Source: Pseudomonadota bacterium
GTDB taxonomy: Bacteria > Desulfobacterota > Desulfovibrionia > Desulfovibrionales > Desulfovibrionaceae
DNA: 20,285 nucleotides
Direction of reading: 5' to 3'
Assembly (NCBI GenBank): GCA_023390395.1
Contig: JAEWCY010000100.1
Span: 1 to 20,285, forward strand
Both the position numbers and the translations under genes were made by a program. This document shows positions 8,005-15,338 of the stretch, piece by piece. Numbering within the stretch: position 1 is the stretch's first letter; each line of letters begins with the position of its first letter. Below the pieces are notes generated by a model. It saw only the letters and a list, made by a program, of their open reading frames with translations, ran no database searches and was not told the DNA's origin.

Positions 8005-8055
8005 CCGTCCGATGCTGGAAGGCGGCCGCGATGCGTTCCGGGTGGAGTCTTCCGG

Positions 8056-9888
8056 TCAGGGGTTGTTCTGGGAGAGGATGATCAGGGAGTAAGGTCCTAT
8101 GCCGACGTTGGCTTGGCAGGGCATGCCGTCCCTGGGCGCAGCCTCGGCGGCGGTCATGTAGCTGGGGAAGTTCCCGTAGTCGGGGGAAAAGAAGTAGGCG
8201 TCCGTGTTGAGCCGCACCTGCCACAGACCCGGCCGGGGAAAGCCGATGGCGTAGCTCGGGTAGCCGCAGTTGGCGAAGTTGGCCACCACCACGACGTCGT
8301 CGCCGGGGCCGCCGTTTTCCCAGCGATGAAAGGCGATGAGCTTGTCGTTGTTGTTGATGTGATGGACGTTGACATGGTGGCCGCGCAAGCCGCGCGTCTC
8401 GTTGTACCAGTTGCGCCGCAGCCGGATCATGTCGCGGTAGAGGGCGCTGATGCCGGAATAGGCGTCGCGCAAGGACCAGTCCAGGGGGACGTCGTCCTTG
8501 AAATAACCAGGTGTGAGCATTTCCTGGCCCTGGAAGATCATGGGGATGCCGGGGGCGGTGAAGACGAGGCCCGCGCCCAATGTGGAACGCTTGCGGGCGA
8601 ACCAGCAGCCGGGATCGCCGGGGCAGATCTCCTGGGGGACCCGGGAATGGCCGTTGGCCACTTCGTCGTGGGATTCGGTGTAGATGACCCGCTTCATGGC
8701 GTCCGTGACGCCATGAAGCCGCACGGCCTCGGCCACGACTTCCATGTCCCGATCCTCGTCGCGAGACGCAATGACGGCCCGGCGCACCGGGTGGACGAAA
8801 CCGGCGTCCCACTGGGAGCCGAAGCCGGCCCCACCTTCGCCGGTATCTTTGGTGATCCAGGGATTTTGCTTCAGGTCCTCGGCGATGGTGATCTTCCAGG
8901 GCTGGCTGGCCCGAACCTCGTCGTTGATCCAGCGCAGCAGGTTCCAGCCGTCGGGCAGGTCGTTGCCGGGATCGTTGTCGTTGCCGCAGCAGTTGCGGAT
9001 CGTGCACACCGAATCCAGCCGCAGGCCGTCGATATGATACTTGTGCAGCCAAAACAAGGCGTTGTCCCGGATGTACTGCCGCACTTCCGGTCGTCCGTAA
9101 TCCGGCCGCGACCCCCAAGGCGTGCGGCAGCGGGCATAGTCGTAGAAGTAGACGCCGTCGGGGTTGGAGCTGTTGTACCAGCCGTCGAAGCGGTAGAGGT
9201 CGAGGTCGCTCGGGCCGAAATGGTTGTAGACCACGTCCAGGATGACGGCCAAGCCTCTGGCATGGGCCGCCTTGACGAGCCTGTGCAGGGCTTCGGGGCC
9301 GCCTAGAGCCTGTTCCACGGCAAAGGGCTGGGCCGGGTTGTATCCCCATGAAACGTCCATGGGAAACTCGACCACAGGCATCAATTCGATGGCGTTGACG
9401 CCAAGCAGGGCGATTTCGTCGAGCTTGTCGATGGTTGAGGCCAACGTGCCGGGGCCGCTCTTGTTGACGTCGTTGAAGGTGCCGGTGTGCAGTTCGTAGA
9501 TCACCAGTTCGTTCCAGGCAGGCATGACGAACTTGTCGTCGCTCCAGTCGAACTCGGGATCATGGATGATCGCCACGCCGGCGGAATTGGATACTTGGCT
9601 GGCGTAAGGGTTCTTCCTTTTCAGGCTCAGTATCCCGTTGTGAATGAGAAACATGTACTTGTCGCCCACTTTGGCCCGGGGCACGTCGGTGGACCAATAC
9701 CCGTTTCCTTCGTGGGCCAGGGGAGCGGCGGCTTCGTCCCAATCGTTGAAGTCGCCGATGACGGAAACCGCCCGAGCGAAGGGCGCCCAGACGCGGAACC
9801 CGGCGCCTCCGCTGTACAGCATGGTCCCCATGCCGGTGCGGTGGGACGGTTCGGGCTGTTGGGGAGCGGCAGCAGTGTTTGGCGACAT
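8056..9888 (-). CDS. GH13 alpha-amylase-family enzyme, branching-enzyme-like
   Basis: Predicted alpha-glucan-active enzyme of family GH13, most like 1,4-alpha-glucan branching enzymes. The 610-residue protein has an N-terminal CBM48-type beta domain (about 20-105, GFRVWAPFARAVSVIGDFND) and then the (beta/alpha)8 barrel. The four GH13 regions are visible: DVVYNHFG (218-225), DGLRLD with nucleophile D292, IAED with acid/base E337, and ESHDEV with D408. All three catalytic carboxylates are present. The HDEVANG form of region IV is near the SHDEV of GlgB, whereas DGLRLD also occurs in maltooligosyltrehalose trehalohydrolases, so TreZ-like activity is the alternative. A Cys-rich stretch (VCTIRNCCGND) follows region II. 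The start has AAAGGAG at good spacing. No glgA, glgC or treY is nearby. A leader of up to about 200 nt with several hairpins precedes it. Confidence 0.82.
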   Translation of the reverse strand: MSPNTAAAPQQPEPSHRTGMGTMLYSGGAGFRVWAPFARAVSVIGDFNDWDEAAAPLAHEGNGYWSTDVPRAKVGDKYMFLIHNGILSLKRKNPYASQVSNSAGVAIIHDPEFDWSDDKFVMPAWNELVIYELHTGTFNDVNKSGPGTLASTIDKLDEIALLGVNAIELMPVVEFPMDVSWGYNPAQPFAVEQALGGPEALHRLVKAAHARGLAVILDVVYNHFGPSDLDLYRFDGWYNSSNPDGVYFYDYARCRTPWGSRPDYGRPEVRQYIRDNALFWLHKYHIDGLRLDSVCTIRNCCGNDNDPGNDLPDGWNLLRWINDEVRASQPWKITIAEDLKQNPWITKDTGEGGAGFGSQWDAGFVHPVRRAVIASRDEDRDMEVVAEAVRLHGVTDAMKRVIYTESHDEVANGHSRVPQEICPGDPGCWFARKRSTLGAGLVFTAPGIPMIFQGQEMLTPGYFKDDVPLDWSLRDAYSGISALYRDMIRLRRNWYNETRGLRGHHVNVHHINNNDKLIAFHRWENGGPGDDVVVVANFANCGYPSYAIGFPRPGLWQVRLNTDAYFFSPDYGNFPSYMTAAEAAPRDGMPCQANVGIGPYSLIILSQNNP

Positions 9889-9943
9889 GATTTCTCCTTT
9901 CCCGGGGCGTTCGGGATGGGCTCGCCCGGTTACAGCGTTCCGC

Positions 9944-10040
9944 CGCCGTCTGGACCAGCGGCGAATGCGTCGCTGACGCCGCTGGGTCGCTCGCTTTCGG
10001 ACGAGCGCGCGCGGCCCGACGGCCGCAGGCAGGGCCTGCG
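9944..10040 (-). promoter_or_regulatory. Hairpin-rich leader upstream of the GH13 gene
   Basis: Four non-overlapping inverted repeats follow one another: 9944-9963 (CGCCG/CGGCG with inner CTG/CAG), 9967-9979 (GCGTC/GACGC, loop GCT), 9988-10007 (CGCTCG/CGAGCG, 8-nt loop) and 10024-10040 (CGCAGGC/GCCTGCG, 3-nt loop). They lie between the likely promoter zone and the start codon of the GH13 gene. No known riboswitch was recognised. Short hairpins are common in G+C-rich DNA, so the function is uncertain. Confidence 0.35.
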
Positions 10041-10079
10041 AACTTCGTACGAGATAACGGAAGGCAGCGAGAGAAATAC

Positions 10080-10120
10080 GTATAGACTATACTGAACTGG
10101 AAAAACCAAAAGACGTCAAC
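10080..10120 (-). promoter_or_regulatory. A+T-rich promoter-like segment with palindrome
   Basis: A perfect inverted repeat GTATAG-a-CTATAC (10080-10092) sits in a sudden A+T-rich patch. On the minus strand it offers TATAGT and TATACG as -10-like boxes, and TTGACG (10114-10119) as a -35-like box. The TTGACG to TATAGT spacing is 22 nt, which is too long for a normal sigma70 promoter, so exact elements cannot be assigned. It is the most likely location for a promoter or operator of the GH13 gene. Confidence 0.35.
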
Positions 10121-10168
10121 CGAAAAATCGGCGACACAGACGAGGGGAGCGGCAAGGTTTCGAAAGGC

Positions 10169-10957
10169 CTATGAATCTGGTTTTTTGGCCTCCTCCCACA
10201 GGGCGTTCTTGGCGGTCATGTCCAGGGCGTCGAGGTCCAGGCCCCGGGCCTTGGCCAGGCGCTCCATGGCCTTGTAGCGGGTCAGGAACTTGGTGTTGGC
10301 CGCGTCCAGGCAGGCGTTGGCCTTGAGCCCCAGGCGGCGGCCGTATTCGGTCAGGGTGAAGAGGTAGTCGCCGAACTCCTCGGCCATGGCCGCGGCGTCG
10401 CCCGAGGCCACCGCCTCCTGGAACTCGGCCCGCTCGGCGTCGAGGCTCGCCTTCATGGCCGTGTCCGTCTCCCAGGTGAACCCCGAGCGCGCCGCCTTGG
10501 AGTGGATGCGGTAGGCTTTTAAAAGCGATGGCAACCCCTTGGGCAGGGAGGCGTAAAGCCCGGTATCCTTCTCCTTTTCCGCCCGCTTGATGCGCTCCCA
10601 GTTGCGCAGGAGCTCCTCGCGGTCGGCCACCTTGAGGTCGCCGAACACGTGCGGATGACGCCTCACCATCTTGGCCGCCGCCGTTTCCAGGGCCTCGGCC
10701 AGGTCGAACCGCTCCATCCTCTGCGACAGCGTGGCCACGAACAGGAGCAGAAACATGACGTCGCCAAGCTCCTCGGCCGTGCCCGGGGCGTCGTCCGAGC
10801 GGATGCAGTCCACGAGTTCGAAGGATTCCTCGATGATGTAGTCGCAAAGGGTCTGCGGGGTCTGGGCCTTGTCCCAGGGGCAGCCCTCGGGGCCGAGCAG
10901 GGCGTCGAGCACGCCCTGCAACTGCGCCAGGGCCTCGGCCGGATCTTTTCCGTTCAT
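10169..10957 (-). CDS. mazG: Nucleoside triphosphate pyrophosphohydrolase MazG
   Basis: Hydrolyses (d)NTPs to the monophosphate and pyrophosphate; a house-cleaning enzyme also linked to ppGpp control. The 262 residues match E. coli MazG length. Two MazG repeats are seen. The N-terminal one starts from LLGPEGCPWDKAQTPQTL and carries the metal-binding EESFELVD and EELGDVMF motifs. The C-terminal one has the matching EFQEAV and EEFGDYLFTL. The linker includes RRHPHVFGD, typical of the family. Start ATG 10957 overlaps the cvpA stop as ATGA, so the pair is probably translationally coupled. A longer open frame upstream lies inside cvpA and is a shadow. About 280 bp separate its end from the GH13 start, with no strong terminator. 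Confidence 0.96.
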   Translation of the reverse strand: MNGKDPAEALAQLQGVLDALLGPEGCPWDKAQTPQTLCDYIIEESFELVDCIRSDDAPGTAEELGDVMFLLLFVATLSQRMERFDLAEALETAAAKMVRRHPHVFGDLKVADREELLRNWERIKRAEKEKDTGLYASLPKGLPSLLKAYRIHSKAARSGFTWETDTAMKASLDAERAEFQEAVASGDAAAMAEEFGDYLFTLTEYGRRLGLKANACLDAANTKFLTRYKAMERLAKARGLDLDALDMTAKNALWEEAKKPDS

Positions 10958-11751
10958 GGCTTCTTCTCGGTGTTCTCGGCCTTGCCGGCCGTCTTGTCGG
11001 TGGAAGCGGCTTTGGGCTTCTCGCCGGATGCTTTGTCGTGCCGCTCCTTGGCGGGCTCGGCCTTGGCCTTTTTCTCGGGGGCCTTCTTCTCCTCGCCCCC
11101 CTTGGCCTTGTCCGCCGACGGCTTGCCGTTTTCGGTTTTCTTCTCGGCCTCGGCCTTCTTCTCGGGTTCGGGCTTCTTTTCCGGCTCGGCCGGCTTCTTG
11201 TCCGGCGCGATCTTTTTCTCCACCGCCGCCTTGACCGGGTCCACGACGTCCTTGCGGCCGAACTTGCGCAGCTTTTCGTTGATGTCCGGCGGGATGTAGT
11301 GGGCGAGCTTGCCGCTGACCTTGTCCAGCACCGGCACCAGCAGGGAGCCCTTGAGGAAGTCCGGGTTGGGCGAGGCCAGGTGGATGAGAAACAGCAGCGC
11401 CGCCGTGAGCACCACGCCCTTGCCCACGCCGAAGAAGCCGCCGAAGAACCGGTCCGCCCATTGGGTCATGGTGATCTTGACCATGCCCGACACGGCCAGG
11501 GCCAGGAACCAGACGGCCAGCAGGGTGACGGTGAAGATGAGCAGATACGCGGCCGTGCCGGCGTAGTTGCCGGAAATGTAGTCGGTCAGGTGCGGGGCCA
11601 GGGCCTTGTGGTAGGCCCCGGCGCAGTAGAACCCCAGCACGATGGCCGCCAGGGACCCGGCCTCCTTGACCAGCCCGCGCAGGTATCCCCGGATGCCAAA
11701 GAACAGCCAGACGATGGCCAGGGAAAGGTCGGCGATGTTGAGCGTGGGCAT
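10954..11751 (-). CDS. CvpA family membrane protein with long Lys/Glu-rich tail
   Basis: CvpA-family inner-membrane protein; the family is tied to colicin V production and envelope stress, with no agreed biochemical role. The first about 130 residues hold four hydrophobic helices: around LSLAIVWLFFGIRGYLRG, SLAAIVLGFYCAGA, AYLLIFTVTLLAVWFLALAV, and GKGVVLTAALLFLIHLA. From about residue 174 to the end (265) the sequence is a low-complexity, highly charged tail of Lys, Glu, Pro and Ala with recurring PEKK/AEKK units, far longer than the usual CvpA C terminus. Start ATG 11751 has CGGAG upstream and begins just before the first helix; the frame extends upstream without initiation features. It overlaps mazG by 4 bp and is divergent from the ClpX-like gene across 151 bp. 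Confidence 0.88.
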   Translation of the reverse strand: MPTLNIADLSLAIVWLFFGIRGYLRGLVKEAGSLAAIVLGFYCAGAYHKALAPHLTDYISGNYAGTAAYLLIFTVTLLAVWFLALAVSGMVKITMTQWADRFFGGFFGVGKGVVLTAALLFLIHLASPNPDFLKGSLLVPVLDKVSGKLAHYIPPDINEKLRKFGRKDVVDPVKAAVEKKIAPDKKPAEPEKKPEPEKKAEAEKKTENGKPSADKAKGGEEKKAPEKKAKAEPAKERHDKASGEKPKAASTDKTAGKAENTEKKP

Positions 11752-11902
11752 GAAGCTCCGGGGGTTGCGGTTGGCTTGGGGCCTTGCGCTCCCGGGTCTT
11801 AGCAAATGGCTCCCCAAAAACCAAGGGAAGGCGTCTCGCCCGTTCCGGCCGGCTTGTGGGGCGGTGGGGAAGCGGTTAGGACGGGATGAAACAGGAGCCG
11901 CA

Positions 11903-13021
11903 ATGGACCAGCCTCTTCTCCCCGTGGACATCGACGCCTTCCTGGCCAAGCGCGTGCTCGGCCAGCCGGACCTTCTGCGCCGCATCAGCGTGTCGCTCTA
12001 CAAGCACATCAACGGCCTGCCCGCGCCCAACGTGCTGCTGATCGGCAACTCCGGCACGGGCAAGACCACCCTCATGCAGGCCATCACCGACCTCTACGAC
12101 AGCAGCGAGGCGCTTTCGTGCTTTCGGGTCATGGTCATCGTCAACGCCAACACCCTGGCCGTGGAGGTGGAGGGCGAGGACCGCACCACGCGGCTTTTCC
12201 GCAAGCTCGAGGCCCGGGCCCGGGTGCTGTTCGGCTCGGCGCTCACGGCGGCGCAGCTGGCCGGCTACCTGGAAAACGCCACGGTGTGCGTGGACGAGGT
12301 GGACAAGATCTCGGGCCGGGTCTCGGACAAGGCCAACGTGGCCGGCATCACCACCCAGTACGCGCTGCTGACGCTGCTCGAAGGCGAGCGGTTCCTCTAC
12401 CGGACCACGGTGACCCAGGACGGGCGCGAGGTGGAGGCCGAGCTGACCCTCGACACGGGCAAGCTCCTGTTCGTGTGCGGCGGGGCCTTCGAGGAACTCT
12501 ACGACCAGGTGTACGCCTGCCTGGTCAACCGCCGCGACGACCGGCGGCTGAAGGAAGTTTCGGAGGTGGAGCGCCGCGCCGACGGCTCGGTGTCGGTGCG
12601 CACGGTGACGAAGTTCAAGCTGCGCGACTACCTGCGCCTGGCCGATCTTTTCGCCTACGGCATGATGCCGCAGTTCGTCTCGCGTTTCGGCTCCATCGCC
12701 ATGCTCGACGACCTGGGCAAGGAGGAGCTGCTCCAGATATTCTTGAGCGCCGGCAATTCGCCCCTGCGGCTTTGCGCCGACTATTTCCGCCACATGGGCA
12801 TCACCCTGCGCCTGACCAGGGAGGCGGCCGTGGCCGTGGCCGAGGCGGCGGCCAAAAACAGCCGCATCGGCGCGCGGGCCCTGCGGGAAATCTTCAACGG
12901 CCTCATCGCGCCCCACGAGTTCGATCCCTACCACTCGCCGCTGCTGGCGCAGACCGAGTCCGGCCCGACCCTGACGCTGGACGCCCAGACCGTGGGCCAA
13001 TACCTGACGCGCATGGAATAG
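11903..13021 (+). CDS. ClpX-like AAA+ ATPase lacking zinc-binding domain
   Basis: A 372-residue AAA+ ATPase whose whole length follows the ClpX AAA module. Walker A is GNSGTGKT (48-55), Walker B VDEVDKI (130-136), and the sensor region LLFVCGGAFEEL (188-199). An arginine finger falls in PQFVSRF (R261) and sensor 2 in IGARALREI (R325). The N-terminal zinc finger of ClpX is absent. The substrate-gripping pore loop GYVG is replaced by EVEG (88-91), so the aromatic residue is missing. After GGAF there is no recognisable IGF loop for ClpP; instead there is a charged segment (NRRDDRRLKEVSEVERR). It is therefore probably a remodelling ATPase that does not feed ClpP. ATG 11903 is chosen for the upstream ACAGGAG. 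It is transcribed alone, followed by a hairpin. Confidence 0.85.
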   Translation: MDQPLLPVDIDAFLAKRVLGQPDLLRRISVSLYKHINGLPAPNVLLIGNSGTGKTTLMQAITDLYDSSEALSCFRVMVIVNANTLAVEVEGEDRTTRLFRKLEARARVLFGSALTAAQLAGYLENATVCVDEVDKISGRVSDKANVAGITTQYALLTLLEGERFLYRTTVTQDGREVEAELTLDTGKLLFVCGGAFEELYDQVYACLVNRRDDRRLKEVSEVERRADGSVSVRTVTKFKLRDYLRLADLFAYGMMPQFVSRFGSIAMLDDLGKEELLQIFLSAGNSPLRLCADYFRHMGITLRLTREAAVAVAEAAAKNSRIGARALREIFNGLIAPHEFDPYHSPLLAQTESGPTLTLDAQTVGQYLTRME

Positions 13022-13022
13022 G

Positions 13023-13050
13023 GCGGCTCACCGGTTCGGTGGGCCGCTTC
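13023..13050 (+). terminator. Hairpin terminator after the ClpX-like gene
   Basis: Eleven-base-pair stem GCGGCTCACCG / CGGTGGGCCGC with loop GTT, starting 2 bp after the stop codon. Only TTCC follows, so there is no true T-run; termination may be weak or need Rho. It lies between two convergent genes. Confidence 0.55.
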
Positions 13051-13091
13051 CGGTCGGGCCGGGCGCGGGACGTCGCGGGTGGGCCGCCGGG

Positions 13092-14240
13092 TCAGCGCCG
13101 GGAGGGCAAGGGCCCGGGCTTGGCCGGACGCGCCGTCACCAGGATGTCTTCGCCCACCCGTTCGGTCTTGAGGAATCGCACGCCCGCGGCGTCGGCCATG
13201 CGGGCGATATCCCGACCGCGAAAGGCGGGCAGGGCCTCGGCGTCGCCGAGGATCTTCGGCGCGTAGAAAAGGGCCAGTTCGTCGGCCAGCCCCTGGGTGA
13301 GCAGGCTCCCGGCCAGGCCGCCGCCGCCCTCGCACAAGAGGGCATAGACCCCCGCCTCCTCCCGCAACCGTGCCAGGCCCGGCAGCAGGTCCAGCGAACC
13401 GTCCTCGTGCTCGGGCAACCCCCAGACGCGGATGCCCTGGGCGGCCAGGCGTTCGGCGGCCAGGCCCTTGAGGTGGACCGTGTCGGTGAGCAGCACCAGT
13501 TCTTCCGGCCGGTCGGTGAGGAGGAAAAGCGGCGCTTCGGCCTGGGGCAGCCGCCTGGTGACGACCACGGCCAGGGGTTGGGGATTGGCGGCCAGAGGCC
13601 CTTCCACGTCGCGGTGGGTGAGCCTGGGGTTGTCGCTGTAGAGCGTTCCGCCGCCGACCATGACGGCCTGGGAGGCGGCGCGCATGGCGTGGACCCGGGC
13701 CCGCGAGGCCTCGCCGCTCACCCAGCCCGAATCGCCCAGGCGGGTGGCGATGTGGCCGTCGAGGGTCATGGCCAGCTTGAGGGTGACAAAGGGCCGGCCC
13801 TGGGTCTTCCAGACAACGAAATCGGCGATGGCGTCGCGGCAGGCCTGTTCCAGCACCCCCACGGTCACGTCCACCCCGCCCTGGCGCAGGAGTTCGGCTC
13901 CGCCGCCGGCCACGGGATTGGGGTCCAGGCAGCCGACCACCACCCGGGACACCCCGGATTCCAGCAGCGTGCGCGAGCAGGGCGGCGTCTTGCCGAAGTG
14001 GTTGCAGGGCTCGAGCGTCACGTACATCGTGGCCCCGGCCGGATCGACGCCTTTCTCCTCGGCCGCGCGCAGGCATTCCACCTCGGCGTGGGGGCCGCCG
14101 AAGACCTTGTGCCAGCCCTCGGCCAGGACCTCGCCGTCGCGCGCCAGCACCGCGCCGACCCTCGGGTTGGGGGTGACGCTTCCCCGGCCGCGCTCGGCCA
14201 GTTCCAGGGCCCGGGCCATGAAGTCCGCGTCAGACGGCAT
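13092..14240 (-). CDS. ribD: Bifunctional riboflavin biosynthesis deaminase/reductase RibD
   Basis: Carries out the deamination and reduction steps after GTP cyclohydrolase II in riboflavin synthesis. The N-terminal deaminase has TPNPRVGAVL, the zinc ligands and proton shuttle in HAE (51-53), and PCNHFGKTPPC (78-88). The C-terminal reductase starts near residue 150 with TLKLAMTLDGHIAT, then SGWVSGEASR, VGGGTLYSDNPRLT, and LCEGGGGLAGSLL. At 382 residues it is a normal full-length bifunctional protein. It starts at ATG 14240, overlapping the deaminase gene upstream by 11 bp, which implies co-transcription. The gene converges with the ClpX-like gene. The rest of the rib pathway is not next to it in this window. 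In related Desulfovibrio, as I recall, ribE follows directly, but here a different gene does. Confidence 0.97.
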   Translation of the reverse strand: MPSDADFMARALELAERGRGSVTPNPRVGAVLARDGEVLAEGWHKVFGGPHAEVECLRAAEEKGVDPAGATMYVTLEPCNHFGKTPPCSRTLLESGVSRVVVGCLDPNPVAGGGAELLRQGGVDVTVGVLEQACRDAIADFVVWKTQGRPFVTLKLAMTLDGHIATRLGDSGWVSGEASRARVHAMRAASQAVMVGGGTLYSDNPRLTHRDVEGPLAANPQPLAVVVTRRLPQAEAPLFLLTDRPEELVLLTDTVHLKGLAAERLAAQGIRVWGLPEHEDGSLDLLPGLARLREEAGVYALLCEGGGGLAGSLLTQGLADELALFYAPKILGDAEALPAFRGRDIARMADAAGVRFLKTERVGEDILVTARPAKPGPLPSRR

Positions 14241-14691
14241 GGTTTCCCTCCAGCAGGTCGAAGCCGATGCCGGCCTCGGCGATCATCTTGGCCGAGAGCG
14301 GATCGGGGTAGCCCTGGCTGAAATAGATGTGGTTGACCTGGCAGTTGATGAGCATCTTGGTGCAGATGAGGCACGGCTGGGTGGTGCAGTAGACGTCGGC
14401 CCCGGCGATGGGCACGCCGTGCAGGGCGCACTGGATGATGACGTTTTGTTCGGCGTGCAGCCCCCGGCACAGTTCGTGGCGTTCGCCCGAGGGGATGCCG
14501 AGCTCCTCGCGCAGGCAGCCGATGTCCAGGCAGTGGGCTGTGCCGGTGGGGGAGCCGTTGTAGCCCGTGGCCAGTATGCGTCGGTCCTTGACGGCCACGG
14601 CTCCGACCTTGCGCCGGCGGCAGGTGCTGCGCTCGGCCACGAGGTAGGCGATGCGCATGAAGTAGTCGGGCCAGGGCAGGCGTTTGTCCAT
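14230..14691 (-). CDS. dCMP deaminase (ComEB-type cytidine/deoxycytidylate deaminase)
   Basis: Predicted to deaminate dCMP to dUMP for dTTP supply. The 153-residue protein has the deoxycytidylate deaminase features: GYNGSPTG (43-50), zinc site LHAEQN (H79, E81), and TTQPCLIC (P106, C107, C110). It also has the extra Cys/His residues (C24, C54, C59, H72, C75) that in this family can hold a structural zinc. ATG 14691 is chosen because GGAG lies just upstream and the family begins with a short R-x-x-WPDYFM-like helix; the open frame further upstream runs through the A+T-rich intergenic DNA and has no family similarity. It is followed by ribD with an 11 bp overlap. Its promoter should lie in the 14692-15000 region but could not be pinned down. 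Confidence 0.93.
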   Translation of the reverse strand: MDKRLPWPDYFMRIAYLVAERSTCRRRKVGAVAVKDRRILATGYNGSPTGTAHCLDIGCLREELGIPSGERHELCRGLHAEQNVIIQCALHGVPIAGADVYCTTQPCLICTKMLINCQVNHIYFSQGYPDPLSAKMIAEAGIGFDLLEGNHAV

Positions 14692-14858
14692 GGAGGCTCC
14701 ATCGGGAAAAGCGAAGATGGGCGCAGAGTGGACCAAGGGCGCGGCGGCGTCAAGGCGGGGCGTCGGCGGCCTCCTGGCGCGGGTCGGGACGGTCCGGCCG
14801 CAATTTCCTAGGGCATGGATATGCAATGTTGCGTAGGGATCGTTTCTGAGGATTGTTG

Positions 14859-14876
14859 CAGTCTTATTGTAGACTG
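14859..14876. promoter_or_regulatory. Inverted repeat, candidate activator-binding site
   Basis: CAGTCT-TATTGT-AGACTG, perfect 6-bp arms with a 6-nt spacer. It lies about 155-170 bp upstream of the predicted sigma54 start near 15030, the normal distance for an enhancer-binding protein site. It could equally serve the divergent deaminase promoter. Confidence 0.4.
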
Positions 14877-15002
14877 TATAAATGTGAAATTGCATGATAT
14901 TGTTGTAAAGAAAATGGGCGGGTGAGCAGTTTACGGCGTATAGAAGCTGTACATATGCACGGCTGTTCGTCTGCCGCATCCTGGAATGGCGTATGGTTAT
15001 GG

Positions 15003-15019
15003 CTGGCATTCTTTTTGCT
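15003..15019 (+). promoter_or_regulatory. Sigma54 (-24/-12) promoter
   Basis: CTGGCATTCTTTTTGCT matches TGGCACG-N4-TTGC at 9 of 11 positions, with GG (15005-15006) and GC (15017-15018) exactly 10 nt apart and the T-rich spacer common in strong sites. Transcription would start near 15030, leaving about 20 nt to ATG 15051 with a perfect ribosome site AAGGAGG in between. Confidence 0.75.
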
Positions 15020-15050
15020 TCATACCGTGAACTAAAATAAAGGAGGCGGT

Positions 15051-15302
15051 ATGAAATCGATCGCGACGGGAATGCTGCTGGCGGGCATGTTGTTCGTCTC
15101 CGGACCGGCCCAGGCAGGCAACGGTTTCGGCACGGGCGGATGGTGGATGGACGGTGACGACACGCCCCAGGTCGGGCAAAACGTCCTGACCGGAGCGTGC
15201 ACCGGCGATGCAACGGGCCTCGGACTGGGGCTCGGCTTCGGCGACGGCACCCAGCCGCAGCCCCAGGACGGCACGGGGTTCGGCAGCCCGTTCGTGCAAT
15301 AG
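15051..15302 (+). CDS. Small secreted glycine-rich protein
   Basis: I do not recognise the family. The 83-residue product has a clear Sec signal peptide: MKSIATG, a hydrophobic core (MLLAGMLFVSG), and an AQA-type cleavage site at about residue 22. The mature part is about 61 residues, rich in Gly, Asp, Gln and Pro, with a GLGLGLGFGDG stretch, a single Cys, a WW pair near its N terminus and the C-terminal end GFGSPFVQ. A sigma54 promoter, a short leader, AAGGAGG and a strong terminator right after the stop make it a complete one-gene transcription unit, so it is very likely a real gene despite its size. Secretion to the periplasm or outside is inferred from the signal peptide. The function is unknown; a surface or matrix component under sigma54-activator control is possible. 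Confidence 0.82.
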   Translation: MKSIATGMLLAGMLFVSGPAQAGNGFGTGGWWMDGDDTPQVGQNVLTGACTGDATGLGLGLGFGDGTQPQPQDGTGFGSPFVQ

Positions 15303-15338
15303 CGCGCCGCCGCCGGCATTGGCGGCATGCGGGTTTCG

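Larger units (their letters stand above)
14692..15050. other. Divergent intergenic region, partly A+T-rich
   Basis: No credible gene lies here. The half next to the deaminase is G+C-rich; 14821-14940 has 48 G+C of 120 (40 percent), far below the neighbourhood. It carries repeated TTGCA/TGCAA words (14822-14826, 14856-14860, 14890-14894), a perfect inverted repeat (14859-14876) and a sigma54 promoter (15003-15019) for the plus-strand gene. The deaminase promoter on the other strand must also be here. Confidence 0.7.

Noticed and set aside
6452..9306. Two long plus-strand open frames opposite TVP38, phr and the GH13 gene
   Set aside because: Gly/Arg/Val/Ala-rich antisense shadows without recognisable domains; the minus-strand genes are certain.
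7925..9349. N-terminal extension of the photolyase frame through the GH13 gene
   Set aside because: It is an open frame only. The photolyase family starts near residue 1 of the ATG 7924 product and the extension is a shadow of the GH13 gene.
10114..10119. TTGACG as -35 of a sigma70 promoter for the GH13 gene
   Set aside because: The nearest good -10 (TATAGT) is 22 nt away; at 17 nt only TTCAGT is found.
11774..11792. Sigma54-like TTGGCTTGGGGCCTTGC before the ClpX-like gene
   Set aside because: The GG to GC spacing is 11 nt instead of 10 and the -24 element is poor.
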